This document shows, in pieces, positions 34,030-47,212 of a stretch of DNA of 64,000 bases. This DNA comes from Aspidiotus rigidus (lineage: Eukaryota; Arthropoda; Insecta; Hemiptera; Diaspididae), in the NCBI GenBank assembly GCA_035079385.1, contig JAVHKY010000059.1, forward strand, positions 2,654,001 to 2,718,000. Reading direction: 5' to 3'. The first letter of the stretch is position 1. The number at the start of each line of letters is the position of its first letter. The notes under the pieces were generated by a model. That model saw only the letters and a list, made by a program, of their open reading frames with translations. It was not told the origin of the DNA and ran no database searches. The translations under genes were made by a program, and so were the position numbers.

Positions 34030-35046
34030 CCATCAAATTTACGTTGGAAATAGGGGTATTTTCCATCAACTTTTTGGATTTATCGATCTCTATTGTAGAC
34101 GGTATTCATGAGTTTGGAATTTACAGGAAAGATACTACGACCGATGTTTTAGTCCACGGTGGTTCGTTCGGTCCTGTTGCTCACAAGATGGCTGCTTTTC
34201 AAAGCCTAGTTCACAGACTGACTCGTATTCCTTTGAGTCAGTCTGCCTTCAAGAAAGAGTTAATCACAATAAAACACCTGGCTAGAGTGAATGGGGTCAA
34301 TGTCGACGTTGACGTGATGGTTCGGAGGAAAGTTACAAGGAGCATTCTTGATTCCACCACCTCGCTCTCCCGAGACATGATCCGTGATCGCCGGTTGCCT
34401 TGGATCAGTCTCCCTTTTCTGGGGAAGTTCTCTTTCCAATTGGGTCGGGCCCTCCGCCCGTTTGGCTTCAGACCCGCGTTCTACAACCCTACAACAGTTA
34501 AGGGGTTGTTTGTGAGACTGAAGGTCCCTATACGTCCATTGATGAGAGGAGTGGTGTTTATAAGTTGGAATGTGGGGATTGTGGAGGCTTTTATATTGGT
34601 GAGACCAGCCGCCAAATGAAAGTTAGAGTAGCTGAGCACCTGAAGTCTTGGGAGAAGGAACGCTTAGGGGAATCAGCTTTCGCTGATCATTTGATAAACA
34701 GTGGCCACAGCTTCCGTGAGGGATCCGAAAAGCTCCTCCATAAGGAGAATTCGTACCGAAAGCGCATCGCCCTCGAGTATATAGAGATAATGCGTCATCG
34801 CAACACCGACGGTATCACTGTACTCAACTCGTTCATTCCGGAGGATGGCCTGATCGAACTGGTCTATGATTCACACCGTGATTTCTCGTTTAGCCAATCT
34901 TATTGTTCTTCTCCTTCGTTCGTCAGTTGCTTTCATTTCAGGCTTGAAGATAGTTTATTAACCGAAAGCGCTCGTCGTTTTGTACTTATTTTCTGCGGCT
35001 TGCAAGGTTTACTCTCCATTCGGAGTATTCGTCTTTTTCGCGTATA
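34030..35046 (+). pseudogene. Penelope-like retroelement: end of RT plus GIY-YIG endonuclease
   Basis: The first frame, about 34030-34540, reads SIKFTLEIG, INFLDLSIS, HEFGIYRKDTTTDVLV and a lengthy RT-thumb-like region: AFQSLVHRLTRIPLS, then LGRALRPFGFRPAF. A single-base slip near 34530 moves into the next frame: MECGDCGGFYIGETSRQMKV, then ADHLINSGHSFREGSE and GLIELVYDSH. This is the order of Penelope-like elements: RT followed by a C-terminal GIY-YIG nuclease with its Cys pair and conserved Arg and His. The 5' part is missing and the frame is broken, so it is inactive. A related copy lies at 63216-63720. Confidence 0.88.
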
Positions 35047-35390
35047 AACCTTTTTATTTGTCATTCAACAGGTTCATTCTTGTTTCATTCTTACCTACGG
35101 ATAAGAGTTCATTGAATTTTATTTTCCATGATATTTTATTTAAATTTAGTACACTTGTATCTCGCTTCCCACAGCCCCTAGAGCCTTGAATTTTGTTTTC
35201 TTAAATTTTATTTGTTCTGTTAAATTTGTTTTTGAACGGATAGTGACAATGGCGAGTTGTTCATTTTATTTTTCATTATTATTAGTCATACTCGATAGTG
35301 AAAACCTTGAATTTGAATGATTAAGTACAATTTTTTAATCTCATCAAGTGTGCCGATACGAGACTACCTTGCTGACTTCATTCTTAATTA
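35047..35390. other. Penelope 3' flank and spacer
   Basis: AT-rich DNA after the Penelope-like stop. It may include the element's 3' untranslated part. No other feature is recognised. Confidence 0.4.
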
Positions 35391-35394
35391 ATTA

Positions 35395-38300
35395 CTAGCA
35401 AGTCCGGCGCGCCTCTTAGTTTTTTGTTTTTTCATTTTTATCTTATTCGAGAGCGCTATATAAACAGGAATAATTTTTAAAAATCTCGGTAAATTATCTA
35501 GATATTTCTACTTTGGATATTGAAAAAAAAAAAAGTAGAAATTCTCCAGACAACTTTTTTTTGGACCTGTATTCAAAATTTTTATGCAAACACAAAGTTC
35601 TCATGGCTACTTTTAATTCTGTTATTTAGGGTTTTGGGTAAGGTAGATACATGAAACAAAGGGAGTAACTCTGGGGTTTAAGATTATTTGGAATTTCTTA
35701 GTTGGATACACAATTTTCTTTGTATCTTTTCATCTCATAGTTCAATACTTCTTTTCAAGCTTTTCTTCTTTCTTAATTTCATTCAATTTTGCACTCTTTC
35801 ATTCTTTACTTGTTCTTCCATACAACCTTTTTTTTTTTCTTTCTTTCTTTATTGTTTCCTGAGTCTTCCAAATTGTTCTCTGCCTCAGTATCACACTCTT
35901 CCAGTTTTCCCTCTCTTCCTATTCTTCTTTTTCAGTCCTCTGCATCCATCTCCTCCAATTATCCATATGGTGATAATTGATTCTACGTGTCATCCTCTAA
36001 TCTACAAATTAATGGAAGAAAAACGTTTCGATTCTAAGATTAGTTCATTTATTTCCCTTTTTCTCTTTCACTTTTTTTCTACATAAGATTGTTTTTGAAA
36101 TCTTGTGTGATTATATGTTGACAGTATAATTTGTTACTACAGTCGTTCCAATTTTCAGCGATGATTATTTCTTTAACCTCACTTTTTTACATGCAAATAA
36201 TGTAACTCTTCCCATTTTCGAGTTGATTTAGTTGAGACTTTGAAAATCCCTTCCTTCATTTACCTTAATTAGAACAAAATTTCTCAAGGCCCTCAATTTA
36301 TTCCTTCGAGTCCACCCACCTCCAACTAACAGTTGTTCTTGACGTCGAGTCCTGATTTTTGTAATTCACTATTCTCTAGGGATTCTTCTGTTAAATCCTG
36401 ATGATGTTAAGAGCATCTCCAGTTTTTTATGATGTCAACTACCTCACCTAAATCGAGGTTCAATAGGAAACCTATTCCATAGGGGAAGGGATTTTTGAAA
36501 ATTTTGGTGTCTCGCCATCATTTACCTAGAACAATGGTTGATATTTTTTCAAGTCCTTTTCCTGTCATATATATCTTGGAAGTTGAAATTCTTCCATGTT
36601 CCTCTCTTAAAAAATATAGCTTGGAAGTTGAAATTTTTAAAAATTATCCACTTGTCATAATTGCATAGGTTGATGTACAAAATGCGTTTTCAATTTCAAC
36701 TCCTCTGATGGTTCAATTTTTTCACAGTTCCTCTCCTGTTATATATAGCTCAATTCCCAATATTAAAAATCTTTTCAAATCTGACTCCTTTGATATTGAA
36801 AATTTTTCCTATCCCTTATCTATCATAATAGAGCTCAAATGTCTCAATTTTTCCGAGTCCTTCCTGCTATAGTTGGCTTAATTTTCAAAATTTTATCAAA
36901 TCTAATTCCTCTTTTTGGAACCCCTCCAATTTTGAATTCAATTCTCAATATCAAAACCAATCTGTCCCATAGGAGAGGATTTGGGAATTCCTTATTCAAC
37001 TTTATTAAACATGTGATTGTTTTCTATTACAGCCTTCAATTGAACTTCTTTTGGTTGAATCCTAGAAATCTGATTGGAAGCTTGAGAATCTATCACCTTT
37101 TTCCCTGTCCTACTCTTCAAAATAAACATACTTCCTAAAAAGTATTTTCTCAATTATCCTCTGACCTGTGTAATCATTTCCAACACAGTTTCCAACTCTC
37201 GCAACTATCTTTGTTAATCAGTTCCATTTTCCAAATATTTCAGTCGCTTTTCTTCTTCTACTTCTTACAATGGAAGTGATTTTTGATTCAAAAAGTTGAT
37301 ATTGATAATGGATCATCATATTTTGGTGACTACTATTTTCTATTTTGCCTATTAGCTCTCCTTCATTAGATACTTTCCATCATTATGTGGACATTTTGAC
37401 GTCATTAGAACTTTTTGGCAAATTAATTATCATTCAATTTGCGAAGTGCTAAATTGTATCGGATAAAATGAGGTATGAAGTGCAAAGAGAAGGTCGTTAC
37501 CGTTATAATATTAGGCTTTAGCTATTTTTTAGCTTAATTGTATCGGGTAAATTAGGTATGTGATGGATTTCGTCTGAAGCCTTCCTGTAGGGAACTGAGA
37601 TATGTTTTATGCGCTACTTTCATTCCATTCTTCAGGGTTTTCCAAAACTCTTTATACTTGTTGATATTATTTATGGTAATATTCTTTTTCAACTTTCGTT
37701 GTGCCCTTTTCTTAGAATCGTACCCCCTACTTTTCCTGAATACATCCCTCTCAATTTCTCACATGATGTGTCTAGAGTTGGAATTCTGATTAGGTTTAAG
37801 CTCACACTTTTCTACGCTCATCTGTACAAAACATATCTTTTATTTGATTCTCAGTTTACATTGGTTGCCCTCAATATGATCAAACTGATTGCGCGCCTAA
37901 AAACAGCACCCTTTCACCCAAAATTAAGGACCCCACCTTGTAACTACGTACTTACAACCATAAATACTTTCATTATTTCTTAATCCTAGCTTAATTCTTG
38001 TATCACTCACATAAAAAAACAACCCTGCAACAAACTTGGAATCATTAAAAGTCAACCTATCCTCGGTCTTCAGCGAACAGAAATTCCCACAATAAAGAGG
38101 TTATTTTTGCTCAATATAGAATTGTTCACTCTCAACTTGAACATTCTCATCTCCTTCTGGGTTTCCATGCTCCACCTTCATAGAAATCTTATTATGCAGA
38201 TAATCTGACGATCTATCATCTTTTTTCCTGTCCTACTCTCCAAAATCAACATACTTCCCACAATATAATCTCAGTTTCATCCTCTGTCCCATGTAATCAT

Positions 38301-38970
38301 TCCCAACACGGTTTCCAACTCCCGCAATTACCTATGGTACTCAATTACTCCAACTTATACATATCCATTTTCTTTCTCCTGCCTTAAAATTTGAGTACCA
38401 CCATCTGACTCGATTGCTACCTCTTCTTCCAATCATCTTCCCTATCCTCACGTTCTTTTCGTTTGTTTCTCACTCCACTCCAGTTATTCTTATTTTCAGA
38501 ATACAACCATAATACCATTTTACAAATATTTTAATCGCTTTTCTTCTTTTACTTCTTACAATCTAATTGAAGTGATTTTTATTCAAAAAGTTGACTCTGA
38601 TAAGGGATTCTTATATTTTTATGACTACTATTTTCTATTTTACCTGTTGGCTCTCCTTCATTAGATACTTATTATCATTATAATTATATGGACATTGTGA
38701 CATCATTAAAACTTTTTGTCGAATTCATTTTTCTTGTCTCACGTCCAAGAAAGTTAGCTACCTTTTATCGAGACTTTGGACATCTAACCTGAGGTGAGGT
38801 TGTTGAAAGAGGTGAGGTAATCGATGTAAGGTTGAATCGTTGTTACCTTTTATTTTGCTAGGCAATTCATTTTACGCAGGTAGATAAATTCGATGCTCGA
38901 TGTAGAATTGAATTGTTTCTTTTTTTTTCTTCCTTCAAATTTGCTAGGTAATTCACTTTACTCTTGTCAA
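35395..38970 (+). repeat. 3.6-kb repeat unit, copy 1
   Basis: Starts 'ctagcaagtccggcgcgcct' and 'gagcgctatataaacaggaa', and ends at '...tgctaggtaattcactttact'. Two further copies lie at 51205-55370 and 55520-59120. The unit is pyrimidine-rich on this strand. Internally, 37240-37440 is a diverged direct copy of 38535-38760, and 37085-37135 of 38205-38260. Around 38060-38330 a decayed LINE C-terminal segment is visible (RIVHSQLEHSHLLLGF-like, then FSCPTLQ), related to the zinc-knuckle end of the LINE at 49919. No intact gene. Short open frames recur in all copies with substitutions but no clear coding constraint. Confidence 0.85.
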
Positions 38971-38989
38971 GTAGACTTATGCACTGGAC

Positions 38990-39720
38990 GGGTTTCCCCC
39001 ATCGCGCTTTGGCATTTCCTGCCGTCAGGGAGTGTAGTGAAAACTGTGTTCCGAGGCTCTCTACTTGACTAAGTCCCTTGAAAAGGGAGTAGAGAGGGGG
39101 TACGCTTCCGCGGTCAGGGCGGATCCCTTTGCGCTTTGGCGACTTCTTCGAGGGTGAAGAAGGTGTAGTTTGGAGATCGTCAGCTTTTGGCTGACAAATG
39201 CAAAGATAAACTAAGAGGATAAGGGTAAGAGGCCTAAAAGTAGATATAGTAATAATAATAACACTAATAATAATACTACTATTATTACTAAGTTGGGAAT
39301 GATGTTCCCAGTCCGTCTACTCATCCCTGGAGTGGGAGGTAGAGGAAGAAGAGGGGTTTGCTTCCATGGTCAATGGTCAACTGCAGATGGGTTTCCCTAT
39401 TGCATTTCTGCATCTGTCTTGAAAGGACAGATTGTTTGTTAGGATCTTCTTCAGCTGATAGATGAGTGAAGGAGTGGGTTAGTGGGAATAGGTATGGTAT
39501 TCCGGAGGCCTCTCTGCTTCGGCTGATGGGTAGTAGAGATGGGTTGCTTCGATGGTCTGGGATTACCTGTACAGGGTTTTCCCGTCTCATTTCAGCGTTC
39601 ATCTTCAGAGAAGAGGTGTGGTTTGGTTGGAACGATGTCCGAAGTCCCCTCCACTTGTCCTAGAACAGTTGTAGTGGAGGGGGGGGGGGGGGTGGTGGTT
39701 AGAAGTTCTAACGTTAGTCA
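38990..39720. repeat. GC-richer diverged modules, ~150-200 bp
   Basis: Modules with 'cgggtttccc', 'tgctt(c)cgatggtc', 'tttcagcg' and 'gaagaggtgtagtttgg' phrases recur at about 39000, 39110, 39360 and 39540. They lie between AT-rich repeats and end in a run of 14 G (39680-39693). A microsatellite of taataata type interrupts at 39245-39290. No gene seen. Confidence 0.55.
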
Positions 39721-39739
39721 GATGTGTTAGATGTGTTGT

Positions 39740-41830
39740 TAGGCTAGGTTCAAAGGAGACTCGCGTGTGTGTGCAACTGGCAAACCAGGACGTGAAGGCT
39801 GCGTCTCATGCCCCCATCGGGAAGTGCAAGGCAGGGCAGTACGTAACCCAACCCATCCGTTGGACGTGAAGGCCTGCAATAACCTTCAGTGGCCATGAGG
39901 CTCAGGCAGTTGCTAGATGTACTGCGAGGAGTGGATTACGCATTCAAGAGAGCATGGATGAAAACAGAGAATATGGGTCAAAGAAATCGGTAGGAATTCC
40001 GAAACAGTACCCCCTGCTGTAGGTGCAGCTACCCTGTCTTAAGTCGACAGTTATGAAGATAGAAGAGATAGGAAAGGTGTGCCTTAACCTAATCGAAAAG
40101 AGAAGAGTGATAGAATAGAGTGGTGATCAGTGATGCTAAAATATGAGGGTGCGAGCCCGCTGCTTTGTCATTCCCGAGGGAGTGACTCCCCTCACCATAC
40201 AAGTATGGTAGCAGCTGGACTTAAGGATGTGTCAGTTACTCCTTGCTTCCCACATAGTAGTGGGGAGGACCCTGATTGACATCCTTCGAGGGGGGAGATT
40301 CGCCTGTACCACTTTTAGTTGACTGATTGGAGAGTGACAGTGACTAGTTGCCTTTCCGCTTTTCAGCTTCCACCGCGTACTGTCAATTAGCAAGAGCTAA
40401 CTCTCCCAGTCGTAAGCCCCCTCGCCATGGCAAGGCAGTGGTAAGACTTGGTGACGCACCAGTTCCAAGACACGATTGTGTCCCCGTCAGTGCGACCCGG
40501 GGGAACGGGACAAGGACCGTGAAAACTCGCATGTGGCACAAGTGCTATTAACCGGCGCCGCGAGGTAGTGGCTTAGTGCGCATGCAAGGGAATCATGCTA
40601 GAAAACAGAGAAGATGGGTCAAAGAATATCAGTAACGATTTTGGAGATATATTTTACTCCGCAATTCGTTCCAGAAAAAGGACCCCCTGCTGTAGGGGCA
40701 GCTACCCTGTCTTAAGTAGACAACCGTGAAATACACGAGTGGACAGTTTAATGTTTAAAGGGAGAGAACATTTGTCGAAGTCCGGCTGATAACAGTATGG
40801 GATAACGTTCAAGTGCAAGAGTCAGCTGGAGCAATTCTGATTATTTCCCGCTTTCTTCTTAAGACAAGGAAATAATTTTTCATGCTACATTTGCACTCGC
40901 AAAAGATACCAGCAATCATTCTGGAAGATCTGACGGACTTGACATTTGTTCGCACTCAGGTTTTCATACTTCCTTGGTGTGTGGAAGGCGGAATTGTCTG
41001 AGTTCTCCTATTTGCCTTAAGTCGGCAACCATGAAATACGAAGATGGTAAGCTTGTGAAGAGAGGAAGGAGCGTCTTGTGAAGCCCCGCTGACAACAGGA
41101 TGGGAGGATGTGCAAGTGCAGGGTTGATGCGGCAGTCTGATTTTTCATTACACGCAGATTGTTTGTAATGAAAAGCTGTTCCTGTTGCATTTCTCCTGAA
41201 AGAGCTACCCGCAACCATCCTGGAGGATCTGACAGACTTACTGTCTGCTCCTACTCGGGGTTTTTGTTCGTTCTTGGAAGAGGATGACCAAATTCCCTGA
41301 GCTTACCCCGCCTCTGAGCCCGGCCTGGTCTGCTTGAGTAGTCAGCAGTAACGAATAGCGACGAGATGGTAAGCAAAGGTGTAAAGGTGATCAGTTGCGC
41401 TAAAAAGTGAGGGTGCCATACGCAGGGTGAAGTCTGCGCGAGCCATGCTGCTTTGTCATTCCCGGAGGAGTGATTCTCCTCACCATACAAGTATGGTGGC
41501 AGCTAGACTTAAGGATGAGTCAGTTACTCCTTTCTTCCCACATTTCTGCAGGGAGGACCCTGATTGACATCCTTCGAGGGGGAAATTCGCGTACACCACT
41601 TTTAGTTGACTGATTTGGAGAGTGACAGTGACTACGCGTACTGTCAATTAGCAGGAGCTAACTCTCCCAGCCGTAAGCCCCCTCGCCACGGCAAGGCAGT
41701 GGTAAGACTTGAAGACACACCAGTTCCAAGACACAATTGTGTCACCGCCAGTGTGCCCCCCCGGAGGCGGTCCCTAACTGAACCTTCTTTTAGAATACAT
41801 AGGTAAGTAAGAAAGGTTGTGAGACACAAT
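39740..41830. repeat. Duplicated GC-rich region, possibly 5' part of an unidentified retroelement
   Basis: Two internal duplications: 40125-40520 matches 41390-41770 (trunk phrases such as ggatgtgtcagttactcctt, 'gattgacatccttcgaggggg', 'gccccctcgccatggcaagg'), and 40690-40960 matches 41010-41260. The composition is far GC-richer than the surroundings. No reading frame encodes a domain I recognise. It resembles non-coding leaders of non-LTR elements, but that is an impression only. Confidence 0.5.
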
Positions 41831-42446
41831 ACGGTACCGGAATTCGAAAAAGAGGAAGGTAAATTTTAAGGAAGGGATTGCGCTGTATTGATTACTTTTA
41901 AAGAGGTGTGTTAAATCATTATGAGAAGCCCTCTTCACTTGCTCGCAAATTGAAAAGAAAATTGAATAACAAACGATCTACGCAGAGAAATCAATCTTAT
42001 CCAGGAACATGAGGACGTAAAATAGAGTGATAATTCTGTACCTGAAAAGAAAAATTTCTGATATTCGATTTTTGAAGATAGAACTATGACCTTTCTCTCC
42101 TACTATTATTCTTTTCTTACATTGTAGAGAGGTTAATAGTTTATCATTGCTACCTAATCCAAGAAAGAGAGAGAAAAAAGTGGATAAAAAAACATGCAGT
42201 CTCTCTCACCTATTTATGACAAAAACTACACATAGACCGATACAGACCTTTCTCAACTTTTATGATAGTTTATAGAAAAAGATCGTGATGTATCGTGTGC
42301 CATTTTTAGCACATTCAGCTTCAAATATCATTTTCATCGACATTAAGAGGTAATTTCTGAAATTTTTTGCGGATGTAAGAAATTGAGATCTCTATCTCTC
42401 AATTTTTCATGATTTCTTAATGAGGTTAAGAATACTCTTATTTTCA
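41831..42446. other. Spacer, nothing recognised
   Basis: AT-rich DNA between the GC-rich duplicated region and a LINE scrap. No conserved frame is visible. Confidence 0.4.
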
Positions 42447-42815
42447 TCAATGAATTTTGTTTACGTTCGAAAATATGACTGGTTGTTTTTTGAATGTGCC
42501 AAAAATGGACCGGGTCCATTGGGTCGTGTTCCGGAAGGCAATTAAAGGTAGGTGTACAGGAGAATGGACTGAACAATAAAGTTGGAAGAGTGGAAGTTTG
42601 TATGGTCCGGGAAAGGAAAGGAGGAGGCATTTATGGGGAGGGGAAGAAGAGAGAGGTGAATAAGGAAGCAGTATAATGCGGAGGTTTAGCAGAATAAATG
42701 GAGGTCGAGTGGACGAGACTTCTCCATCAATAGACAAGACGTAGCCAGTTTTGGAACCCGATTCAGATCTATTTGTAAAGTAGGTACAGGTTGTGGGAAA
42801 GGAAATTATTAGCAA
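42447..42815 (-). pseudogene. LINE RNase H remnant
   Basis: The minus-strand translation contains NRSESGSKTGYVLSIDGEVS, the first strands of a retroelement RNase H domain (compare CLTDGSKTSTKAAYACSIDG in the LINE at 49919). Downstream motifs are lost or shifted to other frames. It is short and inactive. Confidence 0.6.
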
Positions 42816-42968
42816 TAATGGTTATGATGTGTCAAATGTAGATTATGCTGGACAATTTTGATGTTAGCCACCAGGTCGAGGCAAATAAGGCGCAGGGGCG
42901 GATTCAAAGATGATTTTGGAGGGGAAACTTGGAAAAAAATTTTCTGGCATAGCCAAATAAATGAAAAT

Positions 42969-44196
42969 CATGTTCCATGTCTTTTATATTTTATCAGTCA
43001 TCTTGAAATATTTCATTCTAGGCTTCTACTAGGTCAAGTGTTCGTGAGATATTATTCGTTTACCCCTATCTTGGCGTCGTATAAGTCTTCTATGAGAATA
43101 TGAGGTAGCGCGAACTCGCTGTTGTATTGGAATGGTATGAGACAATTCAAGTCTAGGGGACTTGGAAAAATTTCGACTGTCCAGCCTTTATTTATTTAAT
43201 TATTTAATATTATTTATTTATTTATTTATTTATTTATTATTAATTCTTCTACTAGGTCAAGTGTTCGTGAGATATTACTCGTTTACCCCTTTACCTATCT
43301 TGGCGTCGTATAAGTCTTGTATGAGAAATATTTTGAGGTAATTGTGGGTGTTCTATATTTTGAGGTATCAACTTTCGTGGGGCGAACGAGCGATCTCGCT
43401 GTTGTATTGGAATGGTATGAGAAAATTCAAGTTTTCTATGAGAAATATGAAGTAGCGCGAACTCGCTCCGCTCGTTCGCCCCCTGTCTCGCTGTTGTATT
43501 GGAATGGTATGAGACAATTCAAGTCTAGGGGACTTGGAAAAATTTCGACTATCCAGCCATATACTCGTATGATAGGAAGAGGGACTTAGAAAATTTTCTA
43601 ATTATTAATTATATTAATTATTTAATTATTTATTTATTTAATTATTTAATTATTAATTAATTAATTGATTAATTATTTATTATTATTACGCGGGGTGTAC
43701 TCGCGAATTTCTGAATCACCCACGGGGTAGAAATTTTCTAATTATTAATTATATTAATCATTTAATTATTGATTAATTAATTATTTATTATTATTACGCG
43801 GGGTGTACTCGCGAATTTCTGAATCACCTGCGGGGTAGAGATGTGCACGGACGCACGCTTGCACGGACGCACGGTAATTAATTATTTAATTATTCAATTA
43901 TTTAATTATTTATTGATTAATTAATATAATTATTTATTATCATTACGCGGGGTGTATGTACTCGCGAATTTCTGAATCACCCACGGGGTAGAGATTTCTC
44001 TTGACGGGGGGGGGGGGGAGTACTCGTGAGTTTCAAAATCGGGGTCCGGCGAGAGAAAAGACATGGAACATGTCAAGAAAAATTTCGACTATCCAGCCAT
44101 ATATGATAGGAAGAGGGACTTGGAAAATTTTCTAATTATTAATTATAATAATTATTTAATTATATTAATTATTTAATCATTTATTTATTATTATTT

Positions 44197-44257
<61 letters not shown>

Positions 44258-44713
44258 TTATTAATTATTATTATTACGCTGGGCGTACTCGCGAATTTCT
44301 GAATCACCTGCGGGGTAGAGATGTGCACGGACGCACGCTTGCACGGACGCACGGTAATTAATTATTTAATTATTCAATTATTTAATTATTTATTGATTAA
44401 TTAATATAATTATTTATTATCATTACGCGGGGTGTATGTACTCGCGAATTTCTGAATCACCCACGGGGTAGAGATTTCTCTTGACGGGGGGTGGGGGGGG
44501 GGGGGTACTCGTGAGTTTCAAAATCGGGGTCCGGCGAGAGAAAAGACATGGAACATGTCAAGAAAAATTTCGACTATTCAGCCATATATGATAGGAAGAG
44601 GGACTTGGAAAATTTTCTAATTATTAATTATATTAATTATTTAATTATTTATTTATTTAATTATTCAATTATTTAATTATATTAATTATTTAATCATTTA
44701 TTTATTATTATTT

Positions 44714-44750
<37 letters not shown>

Positions 44751-45053
44751 TTCATTTATTATTAATTATTATTATTACGCTGGGCGTACTCGCGAATTTC
44801 TGAATCACCTGCGGGGTAGAGATGTGCACGGACGCACGCTTGCACGGACGCACGGTAATTAATTATTTAATTATTCAATTATTTAATTATTTATTGATTA
44901 ATTAATATAATTATTTATTATCATTACGCGGGGTGTATGTACTCGCGAATTTCTGAATCACCCACGGGGTAGAGATTTCTCTTGACGGGGGGGGGGGGGG
45001 GTACTCGTGAGTTTCAAAATCGGGGTCCGGCGAGAGAAAAGACATGGAACATG
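42969..45053 (+). repeat. Composite AT-rich repeat, block 3, inverted relative to block 2
   Basis: Bounded by catgttccatgtctttt (42969-42985) and aaaagacatggaacatg (45037-45053). It has the block 2 modules on the opposite strand. Its distal half is a ~480-505 bp tandem repeat: the cacggacgcacgcttgcacg module occurs near 43845, 44325 and 44825, and 'gacatggaacatgtcaagaa' occurs internally near 44065 and 44547. G-runs of 12-18 occur at 44005, 44490 and 44987. No gene is seen. Confidence 0.85.
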
Positions 45054-45059
45054 TCAAAA

Positions 45060-47212
45060 AAGAAAGCTCTCTTGCTTTTCCCTGAATTTACTTTTCTCCT
45101 CTTGATTATTTATTCTATTTTTTTTTTTTGGGGGGGGGGGGGTGGTGTCGCTGAGTTCCTCGTTCCCCGTAAATCTACCGCTGGAGCCGTTAGGGATGTC
45201 CAGGTAGGTGTGAATGAGTAGGTAGGGAGGGGGGCCTTAAATTTGAGGTTGAGATTCTGATCAAAGAACTAGTGAGTTTTGGGTGCAAGAGGTAGGGAAG
45301 AAGATTTTGAGTTGAGGAAATTGAGCCTTACACGTAAGAAAGTTGTGCAAAATCTTAGAAGAGGAACACTAGCTTCAGCGCATAGGCTGAGAGAGTTGGT
45401 TTGCAAAGCACCCAGAGCTAAACGTAAGGCAGCAGGCTGTATTGCACCTAAAGGTTTTAGAGAGGCCGAGTTTAGTTGAGAACGGATCGGGAATTGTATA
45501 GCTATAGTAGGGTTTTGCGAGTGAAGGGTAGATATTCGGTGAGGTCAGGTATTTTGTTTTTAAGTGGGAAGTCCAGGAGTATTTGGAATCGAAGGTAAAG
45601 CCAAAGAATTTATTGAAGGGACAGAAGCCGATCTAGAAATTCTGAAGGAGTGGGTGGGGGGGGGGGGTGTTGTGATTTGTACCTCGTGGTATGCCGTGGA
45701 TCGTACGAGATTTGAAGACTTGACTTAGCAGGGAAATCACAACAAGTTTTGAGGGAGTTTAAGAAAGAAAATCGGTTTTAGGTTAACAAATATTAATTTA
45801 ATTCACGTAATTAATTATAAATCTAAATCTGTACAACGAAATGAATTTTGTTAAAATTACGCGTGGTTCTCGAACGGGTTGACGTTTATCTTGAAGTTCC
45901 TAACGGACAGAAAACGAAAGCAGTCCGTCAGTCTACGTCTGGTAGAGTAAATACTAATTCAGAGAAATTTTAACGTAATCTAAAGATGGTTACTAAAAGA
46001 GAGTCAGAGGCGCTTAGTGGAGGTTGCTTTCTAATAATAGGTAGGTTCAATCTCGACTTGACCAAAGCTGTCCTCAACGAAGACGAAGTTGTCTGAGTCG
46101 TATTTGAAGGATGTAAATTTAGAGGTACACGACAATGATCCCGTAGAAGTCTTTCGGAGTCGGTAGATCAAAATAAGAATTAAGCACTTACTTCAGCGAT
46201 TGCCTCTTCAAGGCTTATAACTATCTCTTCTGGTGGTTCCATCATTTATAAACCGGTACTTGTAGATTTGGACTTTGAAGAATAGAATTTGATAAATCAC
46301 TAATAGGTATAAATAAATATGGTATAGATGCACGACGAAATCTACTATGTGAATTTTTATGGTTTTTGACAGATCGAAATATCGGCAGGATATCGTAGCT
46401 GATAAATTGCTTAGTAATCGTTGTAATAAGACGCCGTTTATTTTTAATGGAAAGGAGGTCGAGAAAAGAAATGGTTTAGCCTATTTAGGCTAAGTCGAAT
46501 AATCGATGATGTAAATAATCGAGGATTTCGACAGGGGGGACGTTAATGATTTTTGTGGAATATTTGTTGAACAAGTTTTCGGCTAGGAAAATTATTTTGA
46601 AAATTGAATTCCCCTTCCTTTTATGTAAATTTCGAAGGGAGAGAGGCTTCATCATCTCATGTGCAGCTGGAAAGTAGAAATTTTTCATCTCTCATTCCTG
46701 GAATGAAATTATTTGAGCTTCCTCTTAGTTCACACACTTAAAGAGGAAAAATTTCCCCATCCTCCCATGGAGCAAATTTTCTTCAAGTTCCTGATAATAG
46801 AATGAAGGTCAGGAAAACGTCGGACGAAAAATATATTTCAAAAACAATAAACGCATCGCAGAACATATCCTCTATCAAATAGAGGCTTTCAGAGATGTAC
46901 GATATCGAAGCTAAGGAAGGCTATCCGTAGTCGAGAAAAGAATTTATTGGTATTTTATTGTCCGTCTAGTCTATGAGGTACTTATTTGAAATTCAGGTCA
47001 ATCAAGTTCTCCTTACAAGCTTTCGAATTTTACATAAAGCATGACGAATTTGATTTCAGGTTGCTAGAGTTTCGTCGCTGGGACTTACTGTCTGAAAACT
47101 CATTGGTCATTAATAGAGGGATTTCAAATTAGCCTTTCTCAAGCTCCGAGCCAGCCGAATTACGTGCCCCCATTTTCGCTCAAATTCTGATTATCGACAT
47201 TTTTCCCATATA
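45060..47212. other. 2.1 kb unassigned
   Basis: Starts with T-run and G-run low complexity (45118-45143) and has a second G-run at 45655-45668. A basic frame at 45279-45479 (Arg/Lys-rich, 66 codons) could be a scrap of a retroelement structural protein, but no motif supports this. Nothing else is recognised. Confidence 0.4.

Noticed and set aside
2247..43589. Repeated 84-92 aa frame starting MYEKYFEVIVGVLYFE at 2247, 9466, 10610 and 43317
   Set aside because: It coincides with repeat modules and mutates with them; recurrence is explained by the DNA repeat, not by protein conservation.
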